Below the pieces are notes generated by a model that was not told the origin of the DNA, did not search any database, and saw only the letters and a list, made by a program, of their open reading frames with translations. Below, in pieces: positions 1 through 9,534 of a DNA stretch of 64,000 bases. The DNA is from Megascapheus bottae (taxonomy: Eukaryota > Chordata > Mammalia > Rodentia > Geomyidae), in NCBI GenBank assembly GCA_024803745.1, contig JANJXV010000017.1, positions 765,001-829,000 of the forward strand. Reading direction: 5' to 3'. Within the stretch, counting starts at the first letter, position 1; each line of letters begins with the position of its first letter. The position numbers were made by a program, and so were the translations under genes.

Positions 1-409
1 TTTTTAATCAGGAAACTAAAAAAAAAAACCTCTGAATCCTGTATTTCGTTTAGATAACAAATTATAGCTGCAGGTTTTTAGAATGCTGCTATTCGGGGAG
101 CCTTTAATGGTTATATAGACTCATTTCTACATTTTGTCAGTATCAACCGCAGCTGTTATTTAAGTATTAGGGCCTGGACCAATTTACTGTAGAAGAGTGA
201 ATTGATTCTCAGATGGGACTGTTCTCTCAGTTCTATATACCTAAGAGAAGTGTTATTGTTGTTTCCTCAAATATTTTATTGTAAGAACACGCATGTGGTT
301 TGTTAAAAAATACACAAATATTTCATAAAGTGGCAAACATGTTTTAGAGAAACAGAAATGAGCATGGTTCAGGAGAATCCAAAAAGAGATTTTCTAAATT
401 ACTTTTTTT

Positions 410-630
410 GGGCCAGTCCTCGGGCTTGAATTCTGGGCCTGGATTCTGTTCCTGAGCTTCATTTCCTCAAAGCTAGTGCTCTACCACTTGAGCCACAGTG
501 CCACTTCCCCCTTCTTCTGAGTAGTTTATTGGAGGTAAGAATTTCACAGATTTCCTGTCTGTGCTGTCTTCAAACTGCAGTCCTCAGATCTCAGCCTTAT
601 AAATAGCTGGTGTGAACCCCCAGCGTCCAG
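410..630 (-). repeat. B1/ID chimeric SINE, antisense
   Basis: The strand reads 'gccagtcctcgggcttgaat', then 'accacttgagccacagtgcc', then a B1-like end 'cagtcctcagatctcagcc'. That is the reverse complement of the family's B1 head plus ID-like tail. Confidence 0.7.
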
Positions 631-867
631 ATAAATTATATTTTCAGTAGCAAAAGTATTAAAGATATTTCATAGGCTGCTGCCCGATATCGCATGAATA
701 TGATTGTTTCAAATAGGGTCATATGAAAAGTACCAAATGAAGCCACTTTAGCTAGGAGACTGAGTCACACAAAAACCAAAAGGGTATGGAGAAGATCTGA
801 GAAAAGATGCTCGCTGGGCATACAAGTCACAAAGTCTACTCCTACTATGTGGATAAATGCCCCATGA

Positions 868-975
868 AATTGCCTGTACTTGGACAGGAGGATCTTCAGT
901 TTGAGGTCAGCTTGGGTCACATAGTGAGTTCCAGGCTAGCCTAGGCTATACAGGAAGCCATTGTTTCATAATGAA
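868..975 (+). repeat. Old B1-like SINE
   Basis: The text (lead 'aggaggatcttcagtttgag', then 'gcctaggctatacaggaagc') follows the 7SL-derived B1 layout, with no ID-like right half. It is diverged, lies upstream of the CMC1 last exon and is probably intronic. Confidence 0.5.
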
Positions 976-1104
976 ACTTAACTAACTCATGAGGCCAACC
1001 AGTCTTCTAAGTGAAGTTTATGAACGTGTATAGAATTTCCTATGATTTCACGAAGTTCAACAATCTATGGACTAAAAGGTTGAGTTTAAATGCTACCACT
1101 GCTT

Positions 1105-1230
1105 TATTTTTTAAATTTATGTATATTTATTTTAGAAATTGGGTTTTACTATGTAGCTCAAGCTGGTTTTGAACCTGAGCTCCTCTTGCCTCGGTGCTCT
1201 AGGTTCTCTAGGGAAGATACCTAGCCCTTT
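1105..1230 (-). repeat. Old B1-like SINE, antisense
   Basis: It has the antisense B1 hallmark 'tatgtagctcaagctggttt' followed by 'gaacctgagctcctcttgcc'. It is short and diverged. Confidence 0.55.
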
Positions 1231-1291
1231 TTCTCAGAGTATTTCTTTAGAAAACTTGTAAACTAATTTTCTGCCTTCTTATAAAGGCAGG

Positions 1292-1503
1292 GTTTTTTTG
1301 TTTGTTTGTTTGTTTTGCCAGTTCCGGGCTTGAGCTCAGGGCCTGAGCACTGTCCTTGGGTTTTTCTCAAGGTTAGAGCTCTACCACTTGAGCCTCAAAC
1401 CACTTCTGGCTTTTTTTTCTATGTGTGTGGTAACGGAGGAATCGAACCCGGGTCTTCGTGCATGCTCGGCAAGCCCTCTACCACTAGGCCAAACTCCCAG
1501 CCC
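1292..1503 (-). repeat. ID-like (IDL) dimeric SINE, antisense
   Basis: A T-rich tail remnant is followed by 'gccagttccgggcttgagct' and ends in 'ggccaaactcccagccc'. This is the complete reverse complement of the IDL consensus seen throughout the window. The tRNA B-box region is intact (complement of GGGTTCGATTCC). Confidence 0.85.
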
Positions 1504-2410
1504 TTGGCAGTTTTATAATAAGGAATGGGCAAGGGCCATGGATATAGCCCTCTAGCTTTGGATGCTAAGAAGAGTTGAGATTGGTTAATTCTTGTACAGG
1601 AGGAATGGACAAAAACCTGGCAGGAAAAAAAAATGTCTTGGCTTCCTGAAAACTAGGGACCCTGTGAAAGTCTGAGGTGTAAAGCATATCATAACTAAGA
1701 CTAGCCCCTGAAGCTAGAGAAGGAAAAAAAAAAACCTGTGATATGAACAAGACAAGGGACACAGAACAAGGAATGTGCAACCACTCAGCAAACATGGCAG
1801 CACTTTCTGTTGCTCACATTATTATACTACTCTGCAATATAAGATAGTGATGGCCACCTGTCTTCCTAATCATTGTGATAGACCTAAGGCTGTCAATGAA
1901 AAAAGGTAATACAGCGCAGATTTCATCAGTCCCCATAAATGCCTCCACTTTTTAAGAGGGCCATATTTCTTCAGCTCTGCTGTCCCTCACACCTTTTTCT
2001 CCTAGTCTTTTGAGTTAGAGGTGTCTGTTTTCCTCCCAGACTATGAAAGAAGCACACAATCCTGCTGTAACTTTGTGGAATACCTGAGATAAACCACTGA
2101 ACCACTCCTCCTTCACATTGAAAGTCCACTTTCTCCTGTCAAATCTCAGGAGTGTAATCCTGCACAAGGTGCTAAAATCTCTCAATGCCAGGTCTTCTAC
2201 AGCCTGTTTTTGAAGGTGCATCAGAGTTTCTCTGAGGCAGGGCACACAGCACTCTTGAGATAACCGAGGAGCAGATGGATCCAAAGAGGAACACATGACT
2301 CCTGTACCTACAAGTCATTTTCTTCTCTGCACTTTGCAAGACTTAAAAAAAAAAAAAAAAAAAAAGTGCCTGGAGAACCACAGAATCAATTTAATGCAAA
2401 ATGTGTTCTA

Positions 2411-2605
2411 TTTTTTTTTTCCAGTCCTGGGGCTTGAAAACAGGTCTAGACACTGTCCTTGGGCTTTTTCCTCGAGGTTAGTGTTCTACCACTTGAGCCA
2501 CAGCACCACTTTAAGCTTTTCTACGGATGTAGTACCGAGGAATCAAACCTGGGTCTTCGTGCATGCTAGGCAAGCACTGTACCTCTAGGCCAAACTCCCA
2601 ACCCC
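2411..2605 (-). repeat. ID-like (IDL) SINE, antisense
   Basis: A run of ten T precedes 'ccagtcctggggcttg', and the element ends in 'ggccaaactcccaacccc'. It is full length with modest divergence. Confidence 0.8.
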
Positions 2606-2718
2606 TCTGTTTTTGTTTTTGTTTTTAATTGGGAATTTTCATTAGGAATTATTTCTATTACTGTAAAATAGTAATATCTGGGTAATTTTGGTCACATGGA
2701 AATGGACAAAAAGTATAG

Positions 2719-2945
2719 CCAGGAAATGGTGGCTCATGCTTTTACTTCCAGCTACTCTAGAGGCTGAAATCTGAGAACTTTAGTTGAAAGCAAGCCTGGC
2801 AGTGAAGTCTGAGAGACTCTTTATCTCCAGTAACCATCAAAAAGCCAGAAGTGAAGTTGTGGCTCAAATTGTACAGTGTAGCTAAGCAAAAGTATGAGGT
2901 CCTGAGTTTAAGCCTCAGTACCAGCATAAAAAAGGAAGAGAAAGC
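2719..2945 (+). repeat. B1/ID chimeric SINE
   Basis: The B1 head ('gccaggaaatggtggctca') is followed by an ID-like right half ('gaagttgtggctcaaattgt', 'cctgagtttaagcctcagt') and an A-rich tail. Confidence 0.7.
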
Positions 2946-2959
2946 AAGGGAAGAAAAGA

Positions 2960-4027
2960 AGTAAAATGAGAAAGAAAAATGAAAGACAATGAAGAAGGTA
3001 GAGGTTGAGAGCAATTTTGCTTTTTCAAGCACAAAGCTACTGAAAAGGCTTTTCATACTTTAAGGATTAGTGGTAAACTAAGAGTATAGACTTCTGTTTG
3101 TCTCTGTGACATTGCAGAGAAATTTAACCTTTTGTCCAAAATTTGTTTATATACTGATAAGGAATTTTTGTTACTAATTCAGTCTTGAAAATAACATGCT
3201 TAGTTCAACTTAGTATCCCTTCCTGCAGCTAGGGAAGTTCTACAACAGAGCATGACTACAGAGAGGGTAGCCTGGGCTCAGCTTCTGAGTCAGAAGAGTT
3301 TAGCTGTAGCCTTGTGACCTTGCGTAGGTTCCTTATGAAAACAGAAAATTCTGTCTAGAATGACTGGAGGTACTATGTATGTAAACACATACATCATGTA
3401 CCTTGATGCCTAAAGCAGCATAAGCTGGCTCCTTTTTGAAATGAACTAATTAGATCTGTATATTATCTTCAAATAAGAAAATGTTCTGCTTTGCTTTGTT
3501 TTCCACAAATGAACATTGCCACACTTCCTCTTCCCTTGATTGTAACATTTTGAGACACGGATGAGTTGTATTCCTTTATTTCTATCTCTCACTTCTGTAG
3601 ACTGTGATCTGATTTCTGAATGGACAGAAGCTGCCATTCCTAAAGGCTCTCTTTAATGGGCTCATGATAAACAAATTGGCCAAATAGTCCCTTTCCTCTT
3701 TTACATGACTTCCACCCACCCCCAGCAATCTTCAAAGTCATCTTTTGATTTTGCTGATGATGCTTTCCGGTTTCCTATATACTTCCCCATAGTTTTTCAC
3801 CCTTTTAAAGAATCCTACTAAATTTGGTTATTTCCCTGGGTTCTCTTTATTCTTAAACTTAAAGCTTACTTGGCATCCATGGATTAAGTTATTTACTGTA
3901 GGTCCTATATTTTCTGTTTCTTTCTGGTCCGAAACTGAATGAAGCTTTTTGGTCCTTTCATTTCTTTGTGAATTATATAGTTGTCTAGAATCTACTGTCT
4001 TATCTCAACTGTAATTGGTGATGGCCT
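2960..4027 (+). other. Unassigned stretch, probably CMC1 last intron
   Basis: I see no exon, recognisable repeat or conserved motif here. It precedes the last coding exon of CMC1, so by gene structure it should be intron. I did not find the CMC1 exon carrying the twin CX9C cysteines; it should lie left of the window. Confidence 0.4.
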
Positions 4028-4266
4028 GAATTTTTTTTTTCCCCTGTTGGTCTTGGGACTTGGACTTTGGCTTTTGTCCCTTAGCTCTTCAGCTCAAAGC
4101 TACTCCCCAACCCCTTGAGCCACAGCGCCACCTTCAGTTTTCTAATGGTTAATTGGAGATAAGAGTCTCACAGTCTTTAGTGCCCATGCTGACTCTGAAC
4201 TGTGACCCTCAGATCTCAGCCTCCTGAGTAGCTACGATTAGAAGCGTGAGCCACTATGCCTGGCTT
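4028..4266 (-). repeat. B1/ID chimeric SINE, antisense
   Basis: It reads 'ttgagccacagcgccacctt', 'taattggagataagagtctc' and 'ctgagtagctacgattagaa', which is the standard antisense order of the chimeric family. Confidence 0.75.
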
Positions 4267-4958
4267 GCCTAAATCTTAAACCTTTTTCCCTTTCATTTAT
4301 GTTAACTCCTTTTTTGGCCTAAGCATCTTGCATGGGATATCTAATAGTTTATTGAACATCTGGTTTCTAACTTTGCTGCCCCTTTTAGCCTACCTGCCAT
4401 GCTATTAGGTTAATCCAAGAGAAAACGGATCTTCAGTTTGCTGTTAATCATGCTTTGTCATCTCAGTAAAGCATGAAATGGGACACTATGCATTCTACGT
4501 TGTGTGCATTACACAATGATCACCTTAGACCCTTCCTGCTTCATGCATAATCGTCTGTTGGTCCTGAAAAGTGCAATTCAAGCCTTTTCTTTTCTAACTT
4601 GTGTTTTCATGATGTACAGGATCTCCTATCTTCTGTACTGTACGTGGTACACTTTCATCATAGAATAGTATTGCCTAACATATAATAATCATGGGCTCCT
4701 TGAGGATAAAATGCTGTTTCTGTTTTATCCTAGGATGGTGTTGTTTGTATATGTGGATTGATTTGATATGTAGAATTTATGTCTGTTAAAATAAAGCTTA
4801 ATGTCTATAGGCTTTTGTTTCTACTAATTTGATAGCGAATTAGTCTACACTCTACTTCTGATAATTGTTATGGACTAGATACCTGACTAATATTAAAGTA
4901 AGTTTATGTTGTTTACAAAGAGCTATTAGCCGTTAAAGGTTTTCATTTCCTTCTTTAG

Positions 4959-5079
4959 CTATAATGATCCAGCCTTTTATGAAGAATGCAAAATGGAGTA
5001 TCTGAAGGAAAGGGAAGAATACAGAAACACCGGTATTCCTACCAAGAAAAGGCTGCAGAAGCTTCCCACAAGCATGTAG
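4959..5079 (+). CDS. CMC1: CMC1 last coding exon (C-terminal 39 residues)
   Basis: CMC1 is a small twin-CX9C mitochondrial intermembrane-space protein that acts in early cytochrome c oxidase assembly (COX1 stabilisation); that is family knowledge. What is visible: an acceptor 'ttccttctttag' at 4947-4958, one base completing a tyrosine codon, then an open frame starting YNDPAFYEECKMEYLKE and ending KRLQKLPTSM before TAG at 5077-5079. This matches the known C-terminus of mammalian CMC1 almost residue for residue. It contains a cysteine (EEC) of the second CX9C helix. Upstream exons are outside the window. The gene runs toward AZI2, which is on the other strand, as in human 3p24. The exon has no stop, frameshift or repeat inside it. 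Confidence 0.93.
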
Positions 5080-5187
5080 GCCAGAATGTTTAGTGAATCA
5101 GCAACTCATATTTATAAAGATCTCATATGCAATAATGAACTTCAGAATTTGATTGCTTTGTTCTAATTATGGAAATACTTTTTATGA

Positions 5188-5193
5188 AATAAA
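5188..5193 (+). terminator. CMC1: CMC1 poly(A) signal AATAAA
   Basis: A canonical AATAAA lies 109 bases after the CMC1 stop, giving a 3'UTR of roughly 130 bases. Further AATAAA-like hexamers around 5235 and 5398 could give longer 3' ends. Confidence 0.55.
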
Positions 5194-5609
5194 GACCTTT
5201 ATTTTAGCGTTTTGGTTTATTAAACATGACATTAGAATAAACACTGGTTCTCCTAGAATTCTGGATTTTTCACATATTTTCCTACATCTACAGTGCTGTG
5301 ATAGTTCTTCAGAGCTCTGTACAGATACTACCATCTTCCAGTGTGTAAATGTGTAAGCTATTCATGGGGGAGCAAAAGTTTTAAAGGAAAAAGTAGTAAT
5401 AAATAATCTTCAAAGGTATTCTTAGGGATTACAGCAAGATGCCTATGAGGCAACATCTTTCCTAATTCTGCCACTTACGAACTGTGTAAGTGGAATAATG
5501 TTACGATGACTTACTTCATACTGTGAATATAATATGCAAGACAGGGCTTCATACACTCATGTGTTATTAATAATAGTAAATGCTTAATTGGAAACCTAAG
5601 TACTCAAAA

Positions 5610-5702
5610 AGGTTTTATTTTGCTTACTTTAGTCCTTACAGTGGTACTGGAGATAAAATTTGGGGACAGCAACTACCACTTGAGTGACAACTCTATTAGC
5701 CC
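5610..5702 (-). repeat. Diverged SINE fragment
   Basis: Contains 'aactaccacttgagtgacaa', a corrupted form of the antisense 'ctaccacttgagccacag' block common to both SINE families here. Confidence 0.4.
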
Positions 5703-5754
5703 TAAACAAGGACTGCCATCTTTGATGGAAATTCTTTCATTTAAAGTTATCTTT

Positions 5755-5937
5755 GGGGCTGGGAGTTTGGCCTAGTGGTAGAGTGCTTGCCTAGCATGTA
5801 CGAAAATACCTGGGTTTGATTCCTCAGTACATGGTAGAGCTCTAGCTTTGAGAAAGGCCAAGGACAGTGCTCAGGCTCTGAGCTCAAGCCCAGGACTCTC
5901 CCCGCCCTCCCCCCCCCACCCCGACGGGGGAAAAAAA
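5755..5937 (+). repeat. IDL SINE with 12-bp target duplication
   Basis: It starts 'gggctgggagtttggcctag', ends in an A-run, and is flanked by AAAGTTATCTTT at 5743-5754 and again at 5938-5949. The perfect duplication marks a fairly recent L1-mediated insertion. Its tail contains an unusual C-rich stretch (about 5898-5925). Confidence 0.88.
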
Positions 5938-5949
5938 AAAGTTATCTTT

Positions 5950-6015
5950 AAGGCCTGGAGGTGCAGAGTACCTGCCTTGTAAGCATGTGGCCCCGAGTCC
6001 AATCAGTAGTGCCAA
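5950..6015 (+). repeat. ID-like fragment
   Basis: Reads 'gcagagtacctgccttgtaa' followed by 'gagtccaatcagtag', a decayed version of the ID left monomer. Short and old. Confidence 0.35.
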
Positions 6016-6134
6016 TGGGTTATTTGTATAAATGTGAATTTGCACGTTGTATCATAGTACTCAGGAGATAAAAATAGATTGCACAGCACAAGGTATCTAT
6101 GCTCATTCGCTGTCCTGTTGATAAAAACACCCTC

Positions 6135-6362
6135 GCCATTTTTTTTTTTTTTTTTTTGGTGCTAGGGTGGTAGTGGGGATTGAAATCAGTGCCTCACACT
6201 GGTTTGGTTTCCTTGCTCTGTTGGTGCCCTATCACTCTTTTAGCCCTACTTTTGCTAGATATTTTCGAGACAGTCTGCTAATTTTTTTGCCTGGAATGGC
6301 TTTAATCCATTATCCTTGAGGTAATCAGGAAGATAGAGGCATAAGCCACTCTAACACCAAAC
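6135..6362 (-). repeat. Old antisense tRNA/B1-type SINE
   Basis: A long T-run (6140-6157) is followed by 'ggtgctagggtggtagtggg', and later 'ggaagatagaggcataagcc'. The layout is a poly(T)-headed antisense SINE, but too diverged to place in a subfamily. Confidence 0.45.
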
Positions 6363-6442
6363 AGTTCTCATTTGTAATGACTAACATTAGGAACAGGCAA
6401 GGAAATATTGTTAAGAAGGTAGTGAAATATAAAATCTGTGAA

Positions 6443-6622
6443 TTTTTTTTTTCTCCAGTCTTGGAGCTTGAACTTAGGACCTGAGCACTGTCCTTGGGCT
6501 TTCTCAAGACCACTTGGGCCACAGCACTCGTGGCTTTTGCTATGTATGTAGCACCAAGGAATCAAACCCTGGTCTTTGTGCATGCTAGGCAACCACTCAC
6601 TACTAGGCCAAACTCCCGGCCC
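6443..6622 (-). repeat. IDL SINE, antisense
   Basis: From the T-run at 6443 to 'ggccaaactcccggccc'. The middle has lost part of the 'ctctaccacttgagcc' block. Confidence 0.8.
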
Positions 6623-6624
6623 AA

Positions 6625-7647
6625 TCTGTAACTATTTTAACTCTTAAGACTACTTATTTAGATGTCATAGGTACTAGGATAAATTATACTTTCATCTTTT
6701 CTCTTAGCAGATACTGAAGCACCCATTATATAGTTTTCAGAATTTTCATGCCTTACTATGTCTACTTACCTGGTTAGCCTACCTGTGGGATCTGACTCTT
6801 GCTTGTTCAAGACAACCTAGGGGATTTTTTGGGGGGAAGGGCTCTTAAGACTTACCTTTTATGGAGTAGACTTTCTGTAGCCCATTACTTTATGTCTCTT
6901 GATTTAGCAGTCTTTCTAAGTCTGTTTAGTCCTGTTAAGTCTCAAATTTCCCCTATTTATGTTGTTTTTCTTTCTGTTTCACATGTAGAACAGATACATG
7001 CCTGCCCTATATATAAATTCCATTGCACTTTGAAAGCAGCTTAATAAAGGAGTCTCCTTTTAGACATGTGTTACCTCAGGCTTATAAGGGATCAAGAGGA
7101 AGGTGACTTTAATTTTTGCTGTGTCTTTTTATATTGCTGAAATGGATTATCTTGCAAGAGTTTTCTCAAGATTAAAGAAATTTCTAAGGAAAGCTCTGTG
7201 GAATGAGTTTCAGCGAATGTGAAAGAGATCAATATTGAATTTCTAATTTTAAATCATTAAGCTTCATTTTGAATCTGAATGAGAATAGAAGTGATCATGT
7301 TTATGCAAAAATTCTAGTGGGATAAAATTTTTGAATTAATCTTTCTAACTATAGAATCATGTATCATTTAACATTTTATAAACTGTCAAGAATGTTATTC
7401 ACTAATGTTAGGTGTCATTACTCTATTGTTGAGAGGGAATTTGTTCCCTCTAAACAATAATAAAACAACAAATAGTCTTAGTATCTGAACTTGGAATATA
7501 TAAGGCCAGGGCAATATTTTACATCCACTTCCACTTCAAAGAAAAATAATTAAATCAGTTTCTCAGCACTGTTTAAAACATCAATCAATATTTTTAATTA
7601 TATCAGTTTCTTAGCACTGCTTAAAACATCAAGCTATTCCATAAAAC
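6625..7647. other. Intergenic stretch between convergent CMC1 and AZI2
   Basis: I see no repeat family or exon except a 48-bp tandem duplication near its right end. It lies beyond the predicted 3' ends of both genes. Confidence 0.4.
7554..7632. repeat. 48-bp imperfect tandem duplication
   Basis: The string ATCAGTTTCTCAGCACTG at 7554 recurs as ATCAGTTTCTTAGCACTG at 7602, each followed by a matching TTAAAACATCAA block. It lies just beyond the best AZI2 poly(A) signal. Confidence 0.8.
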
Positions 7648-7653
7648 TTTATT
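7648..7653 (-). terminator. AZI2: Candidate AZI2 poly(A) signal
   Basis: AATAAA on the minus strand (TTTATT on plus). It would give a 3'UTR of about 1.47 kb. Other minus-strand AATAAA hexamers nearer the stop, at 7770-7775, 8398-8403 and 8412-8417, could give shorter forms; the sequence alone does not decide. Confidence 0.4.
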
Positions 7654-9121
7654 TACAAAGAAAAATTTCCAATCTTGGTTTTTAAAAAGGTGAACCAATA
7701 ACTTGCTACATCAGAGGTTAGAGATAATGCACAGTCTATGCAGCCACATGAGAAATAGTTTTTGTTGCTTTATTACACAGGTGGTTGCTTCCTTCAGCTA
7801 ATGCCTAGAATCTGTTACTTGTTTTATGCATATTAGGTTTTGTTCTATTACTTGGAAGCAGACTGTACTCCCTAGAGTCAGCTTGTACACTGGTCAGAAT
7901 AAGTTCCAGCATCTGGTATCAGTTCAATCACAGACAAGCTTGAATGAGTGAAGTAAGGTAACAGACAACAGAATCTGGTGAATAGTGAACATCTATGTAT
8001 GCTATTCAGTAATAAAACGTGAGACACTCCCAAGTTGAGACAATAAGAAAATGCCTATAAAATGGATTGAGTACTCTTGTATTAAACACTACATTCCAGG
8101 AATATCCCAGTGTATAAATCAAATAATTATTACTGATATTCTTAATACCTCTACCCTGAAAGAATTTACAGAACTTTCCAATTGAAGCCATCCTTTGATA
8201 GTTCCTTATTTACAAATGATTTGCCAGAATACATTTTGGGATATTTCATGATCGTTAATATCAATACAGTACAAAATGTAGTTTTACAAGGGAACTTTTA
8301 ATTATTAAAAATAGCTTTCTCAAATATAACATCCAAACAAAGTAACCTATTACCTGTTCTTCATAATAAGCAGCTGTATTCTCTTTATAGCAAATTATTT
8401 ATTCAGTTACCTTTATTCATTATGGACCACTGAAAGGACAGGCTATACTGAAACCAGTGATATACTCTAATTGAGTGCTGGGTTACATATTAGTTTAAAC
8501 ACATGTCACAGTATTTCAATCTTTAAGATTGAACGAACTGCAACAAAGTTGGCTTCAATGGTTATTTCAAGTCTTAGAGTTCAAATTATAATACTAAAAT
8601 TTTTATCTGCTTTGTAACTAAAAGTGGTTTGAAATAGTGGAGATAGAATAACCTATATATTTTATCCACTATACTCTTTACGTATTATAAACAACAGAAA
8701 TAGAACCTATTCACAGTACCTTCTGCTTCTTTATACTATCTCATCAAGCATGCAGTTTTTCTTATTACTAAAAAGGCTTCATTTTATTTTGGTTTTTAGC
8801 ATTTCATTTCATAAAACTGCTAGAAATTTTATTTTCCATTTTTATTTAAGAAGCAAAATTGTAAATTGTTATTAAAGGAAGAAGTCTTTTTGAAACCTTA
8901 GGTTTATTAGTTTATATAGTATTATACTTTGATTTCTTGAATATGGAGCTAGAGGTTGCTCTTATCATACAGGAAAATCAGTTACATATTATCATACAGT
9001 ATGTCCAAATGTACATATTGAAGAACTCTGCAACTTCTTAGTCAAAACCAATTTTGTTAAATAATCTCTTGAAAGAACCACTGAAAGTGGTTTTGTAATC
9101 AGATTATGAATCTCTTCAGAA
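7654..9121 (-). other. AZI2: AZI2 3' untranslated region (inferred)
   Basis: AT-rich and free of SINEs and L1, unlike almost every other 1.5-kb stretch here. That absence fits a transcribed, constrained 3'UTR directly downstream of the stop codon. The far end is uncertain. Confidence 0.5.
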
Positions 9122-9534
9122 TTAATTCTTATAAAGGCAGTTTTGGTTATGTTGATCCAGGTAATGCAATGGTGGAAGGTTAGGTAACGGCAAAGTTTTA
9201 TTTTTAATGTCCCCAAATGTTGTCTCACTTGATTTAGGTGGGCTTGGGAAAACCCAAGAATTGTCTTCTAGAGAATTTCTGCCATAAGAGTTGTGCTCCT
9301 GAAATTCTGTACCATCACTAGGAATGGATCTCTCATTATCTGTCCATGATTGGAGAACTGCTTTTTCTGATAAGACTTTTATATCTCCTGGTAAAGGGGA
9401 TGATACAGTATGACCAATAGATCTGCCATTTGGTGAGAGAGGGGGATGTCTTCTGTATGTTGCTGTGAAATTCGTCACGAGTAATTTAGTGTTGTCTTTT
9501 CCAAGGTCTTCAGCACATCCTACTGGAGCATAGG
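9122..9534 (-). CDS. AZI2: AZI2 coding exon 7 (residues 257-392 and stop)
   Basis: The acceptor is 'ctgtggtttag' (ending at 9535) and the first two bases complete alanine 256. It encodes YAPVGCAEDLGKD through to LDQHNQNCLYKN and TAA at 9124-9122. This is the serine/proline-rich, probably disordered tail, with conserved patches SWTDNERSIP and NSWVFPSPPKSSE. Confidence 0.95.
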
